A DNA stretch of 51,190 nucleotides from an uncultured beta proteobacterium (GTDB taxonomy: Bacteria > Pseudomonadota > Gammaproteobacteria > Burkholderiales > Burkholderiaceae_C), in NCBI GenBank assembly GCA_903909815.1, contig CAIVXG010000152.1, positions 1 to 51,190 on the forward strand, written 5' to 3'. This document shows, in pieces, positions 18,437 to 29,120 of the stretch; the stretch's first letter is position 1; each line of letters opens with the position of its first letter. The notes beneath the pieces were generated by a model that ran no database searches, was not told the DNA's origin, and saw nothing but the letters and a program-made list of their open reading frames with translations. The position numbers and the translations under genes were made by a program.

Positions 18437-19336
18437 TTACTTCTTGGCCGCGGCGGGCGCACCGTCACCGCGCATGACCTTGAAGAATTCGGATGACGCC
18501 GGGTCCAGCACCATCACGTCGCTCTTCTTGCCAAAGCTGGCCTTGTAAGCATCAAGGCTGCGGTAGAACTGGGCAAACTTGGGGTCGCGTCCAAAGGCTT
18601 CGCCGTAGATGGCTGCGGCCTGACCGTCACCCTCGCCCTTGATCTTTTGCGCATCGCGGTACGCGTTGGCCACTGTCACTTCGCGTTGCCGGTCGGCATC
18701 GGCACGGATCTTTTCACCCTCGGCCGCACCCGTGGAGCGCAGTTCATTGGCCACGCGCGTGCGTTCGGCCTGCATGCGCCGATACACCGACTCGGTAATG
18801 GCGTCCACGTAATCGGCGCGCGTAATGCGCACGTCCACGACGTCCACCCCCCAGGGCTTGGCGCCGCCCACGGCGAGCAGAACCTCGCGCTTGACGTTGG
18901 CGGTCAGGGCCTCGCGCTTGAGAGAAAGGATCTCCTTGACGGTGTGCTTGTTGATCTCTTCCTGAAAAGCGTTGCGCACCACGCGGTTGAGTTGCATGGC
19001 GCCAGCATTTTCGTCCAGCCCCACGTTGCGGATGTACTGCGTGGGCCCGGTAACACGCCACCGCACGTACCAGTCGATCACCATGCGTTGCTTTTCCGCC
19101 GTCAACATCGGCTCGGCGTCGGCGCTCTCCAGCGTCAGCAGGCGCTTGTCGATATAACTGACGTTTTGAAACGGCGGCGGCAGCTTGATGTTCAAGCCCG
19201 GTTCCGTGATCACTTCCTTGATCTGTCCGAGGGCATAGACCACACCAAACTGGCGCTGATCCACCACAAAGAGCATCGAACTCAACAAGGCGAAGGCCGC
19301 CACAATGGCGGCGCCGATGAAACCAATCCTGTTCAT
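18437..19336 (-). CDS. hflC: HflC, SPFH-domain partner of HflK
   Basis: HflC and HflK form a large inner-membrane complex that surrounds and regulates the FtsH protease. The 299-residue protein has one N-terminal membrane helix (about 5-22) ending in FVVDQRQFGVVYALGQI, then the SPFH domain and a long helical region with EGEKIRADADRQREV. The start is placed at ATG 19336 because AGGA lies seven bases before it; the ATG at 19342 would be almost on top of that ribosome site. It lies three codon-free bases after hflK, the standard order. Confidence 0.95.
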   Translation of the reverse strand: MNRIGFIGAAIVAAFALLSSMLFVVDQRQFGVVYALGQIKEVITEPGLNIKLPPPFQNVSYIDKRLLTLESADAEPMLTAEKQRMVIDWYVRWRVTGPTQYIRNVGLDENAGAMQLNRVVRNAFQEEINKHTVKEILSLKREALTANVKREVLLAVGGAKPWGVDVVDVRITRADYVDAITESVYRRMQAERTRVANELRSTGAAEGEKIRADADRQREVTVANAYRDAQKIKGEGDGQAAAIYGEAFGRDPKFAQFYRSLDAYKASFGKKSDVMVLDPASSEFFKVMRGDGAPAAAKK

Positions 19337-19345
19337 GTTCATTTC

Positions 19346-20707
19346 CTAACGCGTTTCACGCTCACGCGTACGACCGGCATCCCGGGCACGCGCATCGTTG
19401 GCGGCCGCAGCCGCGGTGGCTGGAGCAGCCGCTCCAGTGCCCGTGGCCGTGGCGCCGGGGGCGGGTTCAGCGCCGGCGGCTCCCAGTTGCATGATCTTGT
19501 CCAGCGGCAGGTACAGCAGGTTGGAGCCCTTGCTGGAATCGACCAGCACCTTCGTGACGTTGCTGTAGATCTGCTGCATCGTGTCCAGGTACATGCGGTC
19601 GCGCGTCACCTGTGGCGCCTTCTGGTACTCATTCAACACCGAGCGAAAGCGCTGCGCATCGCCCTGGGCCTGCGCCACTACCCGGGCTTTGTACGCGTCC
19701 GACTCTTCCTTGAGGCGCGAAGCCGTTCCGACCGCGCGTGGGATCACGTCGTTGGCGTAGGCCTGGGCCTCGTTCTTGGCACGCTCACGCTCCTGCCCTG
19801 CCTTGAGCACGTCGTCAAAAGCCGCTTGCACCTGCTCCGGTGGACGTACACCACCCTGTTGCAGGTTGATGCCCACGACTTCGATGCCGACCTTGTAGTG
19901 ATCCAGAATCTTTTGCATCAGGGTGCGCACGCGCGGCCCGATCTGATCGCGTTCCTCGGCCAAAGCCGAATCCATGCGCATTTTGCCCACGACCTCGCGC
20001 ACGGCCGTTTCAGCGGCCTGCACTACCGCATCCTCGGGTTTCTTGCTTTCAAACAGGAAGGCACGCGCGTCGCTGAGGCGATATTGCACCGCAAACTTGA
20101 TTTCAACAATGTTTTCGTCCTCGGTCAGCATCGCCGACTCACGCAATCCGGTGGCCTTGATGATCGAGTCCTTGCCCACATCCACCGAGCGAATCTGCGT
20201 CACAAACACCAGTTCGTGGCGCTGTATCGGATATGGCAGACGCCAATTGAATCCCGCTCCGACGGTGGAGTGATAGCGCCCGAACTGCGTGATCACCGCC
20301 TGCTGGCCCTCCTGCACGATGAAGAATCCCGTACCCAGCCAGATCAGGGCGACCACCCCCGCAATCAGTCCCGCACCGATGCCTGCACTCTTCATGTCGG
20401 GCTGAAAGCCCGAGCCGCCAGTGCCACCGGGTGGCGTCGCGCGCCCCCCCTTGGGGCCGCCAAACAGAGCGCCAAGCTTCTTGCTGACATCGCGCCACAA
20501 CTCCTCCAGGTCCGGTGGCCCCTGGTTCGGAGCGCGTGGTTTTTGCGGCGGTGGCGGTGGCGGTGGAGGGGTATCACCGGCTTCGGTTGGTTTGGTGGTA
20601 TCGGACTTGTCGTCGCCGCGGCCCCACTTGGGGTCGTTCAGGTTGAACATACCCCTCAGGCGGCCGGCCAGTGCGCCCCAAGAAAAGGCAGGTAGATGCA
20701 GGTTCAT
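19346..20707 (-). CDS. hflK: HflK, SPFH-domain membrane protein
   Basis: The 453-residue partner of HflC has a Gly/Pro-rich cytoplasmic N-terminus with MFNLNDPKWGRG and an eight-proline run. A membrane helix follows (about 108-128, ending before GTGFFIVQEGQQAVI), then the SPFH domain and a coiled region with GDAQRFRSVLNEYQKAPQ. An Ala-rich tail is poorly conserved. The ATG at 20707 starts MNLHLPAF; the frame is open upstream but that part overlaps hflX. The gene follows hflX by 19 bases. Confidence 0.95.
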   Translation of the reverse strand: MNLHLPAFSWGALAGRLRGMFNLNDPKWGRGDDKSDTTKPTEAGDTPPPPPPPPQKPRAPNQGPPDLEELWRDVSKKLGALFGGPKGGRATPPGGTGGSGFQPDMKSAGIGAGLIAGVVALIWLGTGFFIVQEGQQAVITQFGRYHSTVGAGFNWRLPYPIQRHELVFVTQIRSVDVGKDSIIKATGLRESAMLTEDENIVEIKFAVQYRLSDARAFLFESKKPEDAVVQAAETAVREVVGKMRMDSALAEERDQIGPRVRTLMQKILDHYKVGIEVVGINLQQGGVRPPEQVQAAFDDVLKAGQERERAKNEAQAYANDVIPRAVGTASRLKEESDAYKARVVAQAQGDAQRFRSVLNEYQKAPQVTRDRMYLDTMQQIYSNVTKVLVDSSKGSNLLYLPLDKIMQLGAAGAEPAPGATATGTGAAAPATAAAAANDARARDAGRTRERETR

Positions 20708-20726
20708 GCGCTCAGTCTCTCGTGTT

Positions 20727-21941
20727 TCATGGTTCGATTGTGCCCAATTCGTCTTGCTGCGTCTGCGCCTCTTGCTCATCGCGCTGCGATGGCGCAAGCG
20801 CTTCGACCGCTGCTGCTCCGGCCTGCCCCACCCTTTGCCCCAGCAATGCGCGCAAAGCAGGCAAACCCTCACCCGTTTGAGCACTCAAGAAGATGCGCGC
20901 AACCGGCGTGCCATGCACCTCAAATGTGTCGCTCAAATGCAGGGGGCGGCGTCCGATTTCAAGGGCGTCGAGCTTGTTGAACACCAGAATCTGCGGAATA
21001 TCCTGTGCGCCGATTTCCTTCAAAACGCGGTGCACCTGCTCCATCTGCTCGGGGAAATCAGGGCTGGAGGCATCGACCACATGCAGCAATAAATCGGCAT
21101 CGACCGCTTCCTGCAGGGTTGCAGCAAAGGCATCCACCAATCCGTGCGGCAGGTCGCGAATGAAGCCCACCGTGTCGGACAGCGACGCCGACCTCCCGGC
21201 CTCACCCAGGTACAACTGGCGCGTGGTCGTGTCCAACGTGGCGAACAATTGGTCGGCGGCGTAGGCGCGCGCCTTCACCAGGGCGTTGAAGAGCGTGGAC
21301 TTGCCTGCGTTGGTATAACCCACCAGCGAAATGTTGAAGGCGTCGCGCCGCACACGCTGTTTGCGCTGGGTGTGGCGTTGGCGTTTGACCTTCTCCAAGC
21401 GCTCCCGGGTGCGTTTGATGGAGTCCGAAATCATGCGGCGATCCAGTTCGATCTGACGCTCGCCGGGACCGCCGCGCAGGCCGATGCCGCCGCTTTGCCG
21501 CTCCAGATGCGACCAGCGTCGCACCAGGCGCGTGCTCAGGTACTGCAGGCGCGCGAGCTCCACCTGGAGTTTGCCCTCGTGGCTGCGGGCACGTTGCGCG
21601 AAGATCTGCAATATCAGCAGTGTACGGTCGTTCACCGGCAGTTCCAGATGCCGCTCCAGGTTGCGCTGTTGGGCGGGGCTCAGGGCCTGGTCAAACAAGA
21701 TCTCCTGGGCGCCGTAGAGTTGTGCCGCCGCCTTGATTTCATCGGCCTTGCCGGACCCCACAAACAGCGCTGCGTCCGGCGCCCGGCGTTTGCAGCTGAT
21801 GGTCAGCACCGGCGTCAAGCCGGCGGTTTGCGCGAGCAATCCCAACTCCTGCAACTCCGCATCGTAGTGCGGCAAACCCAGATCAACCCCGACCAGAATG
21901 GTGGGGACCGCGGGCTTGGCTGATGCTGCAGGAAGACTCAA
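20727..21941 (-). CDS. hflX: HflX, ribosome-associated GTPase
   Basis: HflX is a GTPase that splits stalled or stressed ribosomes. The 404-residue protein has the N-terminal HflX domain (LFVGSGKADEI and LSPAQQRNLE), the linker GGIGLRGGPGERQIELDRR, and a G domain with GYTNAGKSTLFN (G1), DTVGFIRDLP (G3) and FNKLD (G4). The start appears to be TTG at 21941; no ATG or GTG is available before the conserved region and no good ribosome site is seen. hfq lies upstream by 51 bases, the classical hfq-hflX order. Confidence 0.95.
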   Translation of the reverse strand: MSLPAASAKPAVPTILVGVDLGLPHYDAELQELGLLAQTAGLTPVLTISCKRRAPDAALFVGSGKADEIKAAAQLYGAQEILFDQALSPAQQRNLERHLELPVNDRTLLILQIFAQRARSHEGKLQVELARLQYLSTRLVRRWSHLERQSGGIGLRGGPGERQIELDRRMISDSIKRTRERLEKVKRQRHTQRKQRVRRDAFNISLVGYTNAGKSTLFNALVKARAYAADQLFATLDTTTRQLYLGEAGRSASLSDTVGFIRDLPHGLVDAFAATLQEAVDADLLLHVVDASSPDFPEQMEQVHRVLKEIGAQDIPQILVFNKLDALEIGRRPLHLSDTFEVHGTPVARIFLSAQTGEGLPALRALLGQRVGQAGAAAVEALAPSQRDEQEAQTQQDELGTIEP

Positions 21942-21992
21942 ACTGGGTTACGAGGGATGGCCAAAACGCGCAGCTGGGCTGGAGCGGCCACT

Positions 21993-22241
21993 TCAGGCTG
22001 CTGGGCTTTCAGCCTCGTCGCCAGCCGAGAAATTGACTGCGCGCCCCGGCACGATGGTCGAGATGGCGTGCTTGTAGACCATCTGGGTCACGGTGTTGCG
22101 CAGCAGCACAACGTATTGATCAAAAGACTCAATCTGGCCCTGAAGCTTGATGCCGTTGACGAGGTAGATCGACACCGGAACATGCTCGCGGCGCAGGGCG
22201 TTGAGGAAGGGGTCTTGCAAGAGTTGACCTTTGTTGCTCAC
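21993..22241 (-). CDS. hfq: RNA chaperone Hfq
   Basis: Hfq forms a hexameric ring that pairs small RNAs with mRNAs. The 82-residue protein has [35 protein letters not shown] and the Sm2 block YKHAIST, all canonical. The tail is short, as is usual in betaproteobacteria. The start is GTG at 22241 with GGAG at a good distance. A 106-base gap separates it from der upstream, the longest in this stretch, so hfq may have its own promoter there; none could be fixed. Confidence 0.97.
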   Translation of the reverse strand: MSNKGQLLQDPFLNALRREHVPVSIYLVNGIKLQGQIESFDQYVVLLRNTVTQMVYKHAISTIVPGRAVNFSAGDEAESPAA

Positions 22242-22347
22242 GATATTCTCCGTGTTCTAGAAAAGTGGAAGAAGTTGTTACCTTAACACAGGACCCTGTC
22301 CGAACCGCGCCCCAGTGCCTATTCCACAGGGAGTGCAGGGCGGAACT

Positions 22348-23685
22348 TCAGTCCTTGTCGGCGTAGGGGTTGCTGGAGGTTTTGAGCTGAATCCGCAGCG
22401 GCGTACCGACGAGCTTGAATTCCTTACGGAACCGCCCTTCAAGAAAGCGCTTGTAGGAGTCGGTCACGTGCTCGAGCGAGTTGCCGTGGATCACTATCAG
22501 CGGCGGATTCATGCCGCCCTGATGCGCATAACGCAACTTGGGGCGGAACATGCCGGCGCGCTTGGGGCTTTGAAATTGCACGGCTTCCAGCAGCAATCGC
22601 GTGAGCACCGGCGTCGACATCTTGCACATGGCCGAGCGGTGTGCGTCGGCAATTGACTTCCACACCGGACCCAGCCCCTGGCGTTTGATGGCCGAGATGA
22701 AATGGATGTCGGCGAATTTCAAGAACGGCAACCGCGTCTCGATGGAACGCTGCACCAGTTCGCGCTGGTACGCATCCACCGCGTCCCATTTATTCACAGC
22801 CAGCACCACGGCGCGCCCACTCTCCAGGATGAAGCCTGCGATGTGCGCGTCCTGATCGGTCACGCCTTGGGTCGCGTCCAGCAGCAGCAGCACCACGTTG
22901 GCCGACTCGATCGCCTGCAGCGTCTTGACCACCGAGAACTTCTCGATCGCCTCGAATACCTTGCCCCGACGGCGCAAGCCGGCGGTGTCGATCAACTCAA
23001 ACAACTGGCCGCCGCGCTCAAACGGCACGGTGATCGCGTCGCGCGTCGTCCCTGGCAGGTCAAAGGCAACCAGTCGTTCTTCGCCCAGCCAGGTGTTGAT
23101 AAGTGTGGATTTGCCCACATTCGGGCGCCCTGCCACCGCCAGTTTGATGGCGCCGTTGTCGGGCTCAGGCTCGACCGGATCGCCATCGAACAGGTTTAAC
23201 GGCGCCAGTGCGATTTCGGCCAGATCTTTCGTACCCTGGCCGTGCGCGGCCGATACCGCAAGTGCTTCACCCAAACCGAGTTCAAAGAACTCAACCAGGT
23301 GCGCGCCTTCTTTCAGCCCTTCCGCCTTGTTCGCCACCAGCAGCACCGGTTTGCCCAGGCGCCGCAGATAATTGGCGATATCGTGGTCCTGGGTCGAAAC
23401 CCCGCCGCGCGCGTCCAGCACGAACAGCACCACGTCCGCCTCGGCCACCGCCTGGCGCGTCTGCTTGGCCATTTCCTTGTAGATGCCGCTCTCGGCCGTG
23501 GGCTCGAAGCCCCCGGTGTCGATCACGATGTACTCGTATTTGCCTTGCTTGCCCTGACCGTAATGTCGATCGCGGGTCAGGCCGGCGTAATCGGCCACGA
23601 TCGCGTCACGCGATTTGGTCAAGCGATTGAATAAGGTTGACTTGCCCACATTGGGGCGGCCCACCAGGGCCAGGACAGGTTTCAT
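22348..23685 (-). CDS. der: Der (EngA), tandem-domain ribosome assembly GTPase
   Basis: Der is needed for maturation of the 50S ribosomal subunit. The 445-residue protein carries two G domains, with [12 protein letters not shown] at the N-terminus and [12 protein letters not shown] near residue 180, followed by matching DTGGF and DTAGL switch motifs. A C-terminal KH-like domain follows ([12 protein letters not shown] and [10 protein letters not shown]). It lies nine bases after bamB, the widespread bamB-der order. Confidence 0.97.
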   Translation of the reverse strand: MKPVLALVGRPNVGKSTLFNRLTKSRDAIVADYAGLTRDRHYGQGKQGKYEYIVIDTGGFEPTAESGIYKEMAKQTRQAVAEADVVLFVLDARGGVSTQDHDIANYLRRLGKPVLLVANKAEGLKEGAHLVEFFELGLGEALAVSAAHGQGTKDLAEIALAPLNLFDGDPVEPEPDNGAIKLAVAGRPNVGKSTLINTWLGEERLVAFDLPGTTRDAITVPFERGGQLFELIDTAGLRRRGKVFEAIEKFSVVKTLQAIESANVVLLLLDATQGVTDQDAHIAGFILESGRAVVLAVNKWDAVDAYQRELVQRSIETRLPFLKFADIHFISAIKRQGLGPVWKSIADAHRSAMCKMSTPVLTRLLLEAVQFQSPKRAGMFRPKLRYAHQGGMNPPLIVIHGNSLEHVTDSYKRFLEGRFRKEFKLVGTPLRIQLKTSSNPYADKD

Positions 23686-23694
23686 GAAATGCGT

Positions 23695-24837
23695 TTACTC
23701 GGGAACAAAACCATAGACACCGCCCTTGCTCGTCACCACCACGACTGTCTTCCCCGCCAATACCGGGCCCACGCTGATGGCGGAACCGTCGGTCTCGACG
23801 CGATTCAGGAGGCTCGCGCTTTCGCGTGACAGCAGATGCAGCCAACCGCTGCCGTCGCCAACCAGCAGCGATTTACCCAGCAGCAAGGGGGCACTGAGTA
23901 CCCGGTGCGACAGCAAATCGGAGCTCCAGACGCGCTCGCCGTCGGCACGGTTCCAGGCCACCAACTTGTCGTCGGCTTCAGCCCCAATCACCCATTTTTC
24001 ATCGCCGTGGAGCCCCACCGCGCCCACCGATTTCTTGCTCCAAAGCACCTGGCCCCGGACCGCATCCACGCAGCCCACCGTGGACTGAAAGGCGCGTGCG
24101 CAAACCGAATTGCCAACGCGGCTGACGGGACCCACCAGGTCGATCAAACGCTCCACATCGTTGGTGCCACGCGAGGTGGCGATCAGCGCGTCCCAGCGCA
24201 CCGTGCCGTTGGCAGGGTTCAAACCGAGCACGTGGCCCGACTGGCCCACGACCAGCGTGTCGCCTACGGCCAGCAACACCCCCGACTGCTTCAGCACCAG
24301 GGCATCGCCGGGTCGCTGCTGGGTCCAGAGCTTGCGTCCACTGGCGCCATCCAGCGCCGTCACCGATCGATCCGCCGTGACCACAAAGACGCGTCCCCCG
24401 GCCACCAGCGGTGGCGTATAACCCTGCGCCGGCAGTTTTTGCCGCCACAGTACGCGACCCGCCTCCAGTGCCACCACCTCGTTCGCATTGGTCACCACTG
24501 CGGCCGTCTTGCCGTCGGTACCCACGCCAGCGGTGATGGGCACATCCAACTGCACCCGCCACAGGTCCTTGCCGCTGGCCGCATCCAGTGCCGCCACCGT
24601 GCCGTCGGACCCGGCCAGCGTGACAGTTGTTCCTGAAACACGGGGTTCCAATGCGAAACTCACGCGACCGATCTGGTTGGTCCAGACCGGACGCACCGCC
24701 TGCAATGCGGGGTTGGGCGTGAGCTCCGCGGGTTTGATCTTGTCGCTGCTGGCACATCCGGCCAAAGCGGCGATCAAAGCCAGGGCAGCCACGCTCAGCG
24801 AGCGCTTGATGGGCCAGAAAGAAGACTGAAAATTCAC
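23695..24837 (-). CDS. bamB: outer-membrane assembly lipoprotein BamB
   Basis: BamB is a lipoprotein of the BAM complex that inserts beta-barrel proteins into the outer membrane. The 380-residue protein has a lipoprotein signal with LAGC (Cys28), then repeated PQQ-like blades such as GTVAALDAASGKDLWR, VTALDGASGRKLWT and GHVLGLNPANGTVRW, forming the expected eight-bladed propeller. The start is GTG and overlaps the yfgM stop as GTGA, so the two are likely coupled. Confidence 0.94.
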   Translation of the reverse strand: MNFQSSFWPIKRSLSVAALALIAALAGCASSDKIKPAELTPNPALQAVRPVWTNQIGRVSFALEPRVSGTTVTLAGSDGTVAALDAASGKDLWRVQLDVPITAGVGTDGKTAAVVTNANEVVALEAGRVLWRQKLPAQGYTPPLVAGGRVFVVTADRSVTALDGASGRKLWTQQRPGDALVLKQSGVLLAVGDTLVVGQSGHVLGLNPANGTVRWDALIATSRGTNDVERLIDLVGPVSRVGNSVCARAFQSTVGCVDAVRGQVLWSKKSVGAVGLHGDEKWVIGAEADDKLVAWNRADGERVWSSDLLSHRVLSAPLLLGKSLLVGDGSGWLHLLSRESASLLNRVETDGSAISVGPVLAGKTVVVVTSKGGVYGFVPE

Positions 24838-25538
24838 TTCTTGATCTCCGGCGAAGAGGCGCTGGGTGCGGGCGTTGCGCCCACCGTCGTGGTGGACTTG
24901 GGATCCACGCCCAAGGCATTGAGCTTGACTTCCACCAGGCGGCGGTAGTCGACCTGATCCTCAAACGCCTTGTAGGCCTTCTCAAATTCTGCGCGCGCCT
25001 CGGCTTTTTTGCCTTGCAGCAGGTAGATGTCGCCCAGACGGTCAGCCGCCAGCGGCACGAATTCCTTGGGGAAAGGACCGGTCAACTGTTTGGCCGCCTC
25101 GTCGTAGGCCTGGGCTTGAGCCAGCTCGCCTGCCAAACGCAAGCGGGCGATGGCCTGGTAACCCTGATCGGAGGATTTATCGGCGACCCAGGTCAGTGCT
25201 GCCTTGGCGGCGTCGGCATTGCCACGGTCATGGTAGGTTTTGGCCGCCAACAGCGCCGCCTGCTGTGCGTAGCTGGTGCTGGCGAACTTGTCCTTCATGT
25301 CGGCCAGGGCGCGGTCCAGTTTGCTGGTGTCACTGTCGAGCGCTGCGCGCTCAACTTCGTCGTACATGGCCGAACTCTGCGCGGCTTGGCTGCGCTGCCA
25401 ATACTGGTAGGCGTTCCAGCCGGCGTAGCTGCCCATGACCACAATCAGCAGCCAGCTGATGAGATTGCCATACTGCTTCCAGAAGTGCTTGAGTTCCTCA
25501 AGCTGCTCTTGTTCTTCGAGATCGAGATGTTGTGACAT
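24834..25538 (-). CDS. yfgM: YfgM-like TPR membrane protein
   Basis: This 234-residue protein matches YfgM (ancillary SecYEG translocon subunit; DUF2133). A short charged N-terminus (LDLEEQEQLEELKHFWKQYG) precedes one membrane helix (about 26-45). A periplasmic tetratricopeptide region follows (about 55-205), with IARLRLAGELAQAQAYDEA and AADRLGDIYLLQGKKAEARA. In E. coli YfgM works with PpiD at the translocon exit. Its place between hisS and bamB is the usual one. Confidence 0.87.
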   Translation of the reverse strand: MSQHLDLEEQEQLEELKHFWKQYGNLISWLLIVVMGSYAGWNAYQYWQRSQAAQSSAMYDEVERAALDSDTSKLDRALADMKDKFASTSYAQQAALLAAKTYHDRGNADAAKAALTWVADKSSDQGYQAIARLRLAGELAQAQAYDEAAKQLTGPFPKEFVPLAADRLGDIYLLQGKKAEARAEFEKAYKAFEDQVDYRRLVEVKLNALGVDPKSTTTVGATPAPSASSPEIKK

Positions 25539-25551
25539 GAATGAATAGGAG

Positions 25552-26895
25552 TTAACGGGTCGATTGTAGGGTGGATGCCCATTGCGCTACGTCCGCGAGC
25601 GCGCACGTGACCTGGGCACCGCTGCCGTCGCGCAGCGATTTGATCGTGACCACGCCCTGCGCCAGTTCATCGCCGCCAAATACCAGCGCGAAGCGCGCTC
25701 CGCTGGCGTCGGCCTTCTTGAACTGCGACTTCATGCTGCCCATGCCAGCGTCGGCGCCTGCGTGCATCTGCACCGCCACTCCCGCCAGGCGCAGTGCCTG
25801 CAGCGTGGGCAGCGCCAGGCCCAATGCTGCCGCTTCGGGAATCACGGCGTAGGCATCGGGCGCGGGTACGGCCAACGCCTCTGCCTGGACTTGAATCAGT
25901 TCCAGCACGCGCTCGATACCCATGCCCCAGCCCACGGCCGGCGTGGGTTTGGCACCCAGGGTTTCAAACAGGCCATCGTAGCGACCGCCACCGCACAGCG
26001 TTCCCTGCGCGCCGAGCTCGTCGGTGATGAATTCAAACACCGTGTGGCTGTAGTAGTCCAGACCCCGCACCAGGCGCGGGTTGACGCGCCAGGCCACGCC
26101 GCAGGCGCTAAGCAGGGCCTTGACCTGATCGAAGTGCTTGAGCGAGGTTTCGCCGAGAAAACTCAGGAGCTGTGGCGCGCCTTGCACCAGATCCTGCATC
26201 AGCGGATTCTTGGTGTCCAGAATGCGCAAGGGGTTGGTCTGCAGGCGCCGCTGCGAATCCGCGTCCAGCGCATCAAAATGGCGACCGAAATACTCGACCA
26301 GCGCAGCGCGGTGTTGCAGGCGCTCGGCCAGGACACCCAGGCTGTTGAGTTCCACGCGCACCTGCTTCAACCCCAGGCGAGCGAACAACTGCGCCACCAT
26401 CAGCATCAGTTCCGCATCCACTTCCGGGCCGGCAAAACCCAGGGCTTCGGCGCCGAGTTGGTAGAACTGGCGATAGCGCCCGCGCTGGGGCCGTTCGTGG
26501 CGGAACATGGGTCCCATGTAGAACAGCCGCTTGCCGCCGTCATAGGTCAGGTTGTGCTCGATCGCCGCGCGCACCACACCCGGCGTATTCTCGGGGCGCA
26601 GCGTGAGCTGCTCGCCGTTGAGCCGATCCACAAAGGAGTACATCTCCTTTTCCACGATGTCAGTGGTCTCGCCCGTGCCCTTGACGAAGAGCGCCGTGTG
26701 CTCGACGATGGGCGTGCGAATATTGCGGTAGGCGTAGACCCCCATCACGTCGCGCACATGCGCCTCAAACCACTCCCAACGCGCCGAGTCCGGCGGCAGG
26801 ATGTCATTCATGCCCTTGACGGCGCTCAGGCGCTCACGCTTAGCCGCAGGGGGGATGGGATTTTCTGCCGCAGTGGCGGCTCGGATATCTGTCAT
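25552..26895 (-). CDS. hisS: histidyl-tRNA synthetase
   Basis: HisS charges tRNA-His. The 447-residue class II enzyme has the motif 2 block [19 protein letters not shown], the histidine-binding signatures around [15 protein letters not shown] and GGRYDGL, and motif 3 in [15 protein letters not shown]-terminal anticodon-binding domain spans about 345-440. Its presence separates this protein from HisZ at 17037. The start ATG gives a 17-residue variable leader before [12 protein letters not shown]. Confidence 0.96.
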   Translation of the reverse strand: MTDIRAATAAENPIPPAAKRERLSAVKGMNDILPPDSARWEWFEAHVRDVMGVYAYRNIRTPIVEHTALFVKGTGETTDIVEKEMYSFVDRLNGEQLTLRPENTPGVVRAAIEHNLTYDGGKRLFYMGPMFRHERPQRGRYRQFYQLGAEALGFAGPEVDAELMLMVAQLFARLGLKQVRVELNSLGVLAERLQHRAALVEYFGRHFDALDADSQRRLQTNPLRILDTKNPLMQDLVQGAPQLLSFLGETSLKHFDQVKALLSACGVAWRVNPRLVRGLDYYSHTVFEFITDELGAQGTLCGGGRYDGLFETLGAKPTPAVGWGMGIERVLELIQVQAEALAVPAPDAYAVIPEAAALGLALPTLQALRLAGVAVQMHAGADAGMGSMKSQFKKADASGARFALVFGGDELAQGVVTIKSLRDGSGAQVTCALADVAQWASTLQSTR

Positions 26896-26904
26896 GGGGT
26901 GAAT

Positions 26905-28173
26905 TCAATTCGCTGGTTCAGCCACGCCGAACCGGTTCTTGATGTAGGTTTCGACGATCACCTGGAACTCCTGCGCAATGTGCTCGCCGCGCAGCGTCAG
27001 TCGTTTCTCGCCGTCGATGAACACGGGTGCAGCCGGCGCTTCGCCGGTGCCAGGCAGGCTGATGCCGATGTCCGCGTGCTTGCTCTCGCCCGGGCCGTTG
27101 ACGATGCAGCCCATGACCGCAACCTTGAGCTTTTCCACACCCGGATACTGGGCGCGCCAGACCGGCATCTGCTCGCGCAAGAAGTTGTCGATCTGCTGCG
27201 TCAGTTCCTGGAACGTGGTGCTGGTGGTGCGGCCACACCCGGGGCACGCGGTCACGCTGGGAACAAAGCTACGCAGCCCCAGTGCCTGCAGAATTTCGGA
27301 GGCGATCACCACTTCCTGGGTGCGTGATTCGCCTGGCTGCGGCGTGAGCGACACGCGGATGGTGTCGCCAATGCCTTCTTGCAGCAGAATGGCCAAAGCC
27401 ACGCTGGAGGTCACGGTGCCCTTGGTCCCCATGCCCGCTTCCGTCAGCCCCAGATGCAGAGCGTAATCGCAGCGGCGGGCGAGCTCCCGGTAGACCGAAA
27501 CCAGATCCTGCACGCCACTGACCTTGCACGACAGCAGGATCTGGTTCGCGTTCAGGCCCAGGCTTTGCGCAAAGCGCGCGGATTCGATGGCGGATGTGAT
27601 GAGCGCCTCGTACATCACCGGCTTGGCGTCCCAGGGCACAGTACGCCGACTGTTGGCGTCCATCAAGGAAGCCAACAATTCCTGATCCAGGCTGCCCCAG
27701 TTGACGCCGATGCGCACGGCCTTGTTCCAGCGCATGGCGATCTCGATCATTTGCCCGAACTGGCGATCGCGCTTGTCACCCTTGCCCACATTGCCCGGAT
27801 TGATACGGTACTTGGACAAGGCCTGTGCGCAGTCGGGGTAGTCGGTCAGCAGCCGGTGTCCGTTGTAATGAAAGTCGCCGATCAACGGCACGTCAATGCC
27901 CATGCGGTCGAGTTGCTCGCGCACATAGGGAACGGCCTGCGCTGCCTCGGGCGTGTTCACCGTGATGCGCACCAGTTCGGAGCCGGCGAGCGCCAGCTCC
28001 TTGATCTGAATCGCCGTGCCGATGGCGTCTGCCGTGTCGGTATTCGTCATGGACTGCACGCGCACCGGCGCATCGCCGCCGACGCTCACTACCTTGTCGC
28101 CCCAGCGCACGCTGGCCTGGCGGGAGCGGCGCACAAGCGGCGCCGCCGCGTTGATCGGAATATCAGCGTCCAC
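26905..28173 (-). CDS. ispG: 4-hydroxy-3-methylbut-2-enyl diphosphate synthase
   Basis: IspG is the iron-sulfur enzyme for the penultimate step of the MEP isoprenoid pathway. The 422-residue protein has the N-terminal TIM-barrel with [12 protein letters not shown], and C-terminal cluster ligands in CPGCGRTT and [13 protein letters not shown]. The start is GTG, sharing one base with the rodZ stop (TAGTG), with GAGGTG as ribosome site inside the rodZ end. Confidence 0.96.
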   Translation of the reverse strand: MDADIPINAAAPLVRRSRQASVRWGDKVVSVGGDAPVRVQSMTNTDTADAIGTAIQIKELALAGSELVRITVNTPEAAQAVPYVREQLDRMGIDVPLIGDFHYNGHRLLTDYPDCAQALSKYRINPGNVGKGDKRDRQFGQMIEIAMRWNKAVRIGVNWGSLDQELLASLMDANSRRTVPWDAKPVMYEALITSAIESARFAQSLGLNANQILLSCKVSGVQDLVSVYRELARRCDYALHLGLTEAGMGTKGTVTSSVALAILLQEGIGDTIRVSLTPQPGESRTQEVVIASEILQALGLRSFVPSVTACPGCGRTTSTTFQELTQQIDNFLREQMPVWRAQYPGVEKLKVAVMGCIVNGPGESKHADIGISLPGTGEAPAAPVFIDGEKRLTLRGEHIAQEFQVIVETYIKNRFGVAEPAN

Positions 28174-29120
28174 TACTTCACCTCAAATCTTGCGACGTTC
28201 TCTTTGGTCACTGCGGCCAGATCGAACGCCTTGCCACGCACCTGAACTTCAACCGCGTCGGCGCGACCCACCACCGACTGCAGCGGGAGCACGCCCGCCA
28301 CGGCCACCGCCTCGCCCGTCTGCAGAGTTCTGCGCAGCACCACCACGCCCTTGGCATCGGTCACCTCGACCCAACTCGAAGCGCGAGCCTTGAACACCAC
28401 CACCGCATTCGCCAGCACAACCGGCTGCGCAGGCGAAATCACGACGCCATTCGGCTCGGTCGCGGCCCGGTTGATGACAGGGTCTGCGGGGGCGCTGGCG
28501 CTGGGTTCGCGCGGCAGGATTTCCAACACCGGCCCCGCAGCGCCATCAGCCGCGGCGCCAGACGCTGGTACCAGAGGCGCTTGCGGCGCCACCACAGAGA
28601 CGGGTGGCGGCAACGTGACAGTGGGACTGCGGCTGTCAGCGCGGCTGGCCGTGGCACCCTCCAAGGCCTTGCTCAACTCGGGCAGAAAACCCACGATCGC
28701 GGCCCCGCCCAGCAACACCAAGATCGCCAGCACCAAGGGGTGGCGCAGCCGCACCCCCAGCGCCAGGCCATCGATGTTTGAGTCGCTCTGGAAGGGGGTA
28801 TTGATGCTGGATCCGCGCCCCAGCCCAGGCGTCGCCCCCTGTGGCAGCTTATTCAGCACGAGTGCCGGATCGAGGTGCAGCGAGCGGCACACGCTGGCGG
28901 CCAACGCCCGCACAAACACCGTGTCATGCAAAAGCTCAAACTGATCCGCTTCGAGTGCCTCCAGCTTCTTCACTGGGACCTTGAGCGACACTGCCAGCGC
29001 AGCGATGTGCAAACCACTGGCCTCGCGCGCCTGCCGCATCAGGGCGCCCGCGCTCAACACCGGCGAAGGCTTTTGCTCGGTCTCGGCGCTCGGCGCTGAT
29101 CCCGAAATTTCATCATTCAT
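28173..29120 (-). CDS. rodZ: RodZ-like cytoskeletal membrane protein
   Basis: RodZ links the MreB cytoskeleton to the cell envelope. The 315-residue protein has an N-terminal HTH domain (about 22-90) with [19 protein letters not shown] and [14 protein letters not shown]. One membrane helix follows (about 128-146), then a Pro/Ala-rich periplasmic linker and a C-terminal DUF4115 domain (about 230-315). The ATG at 29120 is chosen because GGAG lies six bases upstream; the GTG at 29132 is less likely. It overlaps pilF by eight bases. Confidence 0.9.
   Translation of the reverse strand: MNDEISGSAPSAETEQKPSPVLSAGALMRQAREASGLHIAALAVSLKVPVKKLEALEADQFELLHDTVFVRALAASVCRSLHLDPALVLNKLPQGATPGLGRGSSINTPFQSDSNIDGLALGVRLRHPLVLAILVLLGGAAIVGFLPELSKALEGATASRADSRSPTVTLPPPVSVVAPQAPLVPASGAAADGAAGPVLEILPREPSASAPADPVINRAATEPNGVVISPAQPVVLANAVVVFKARASSWVEVTDAKGVVVLRRTLQTGEAVAVAGVLPLQSVVGRADAVEVQVRGKAFDLAAVTKENVARFEVK

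Noticed and set aside
20545-20570. GGTGGC triplet repeat
   Set aside because: It encodes the poly-proline run in the HflK N-terminus.
18647-20695. 682-codon plus-strand frame opposite hflK and hflC
   Set aside because: It is the antisense shadow of two certain genes, with no recognisable domain.
25582-27327. 581-codon plus-strand frame opposite hisS and ispG
   Set aside because: It crosses two real genes on the other strand and shows no family signature.
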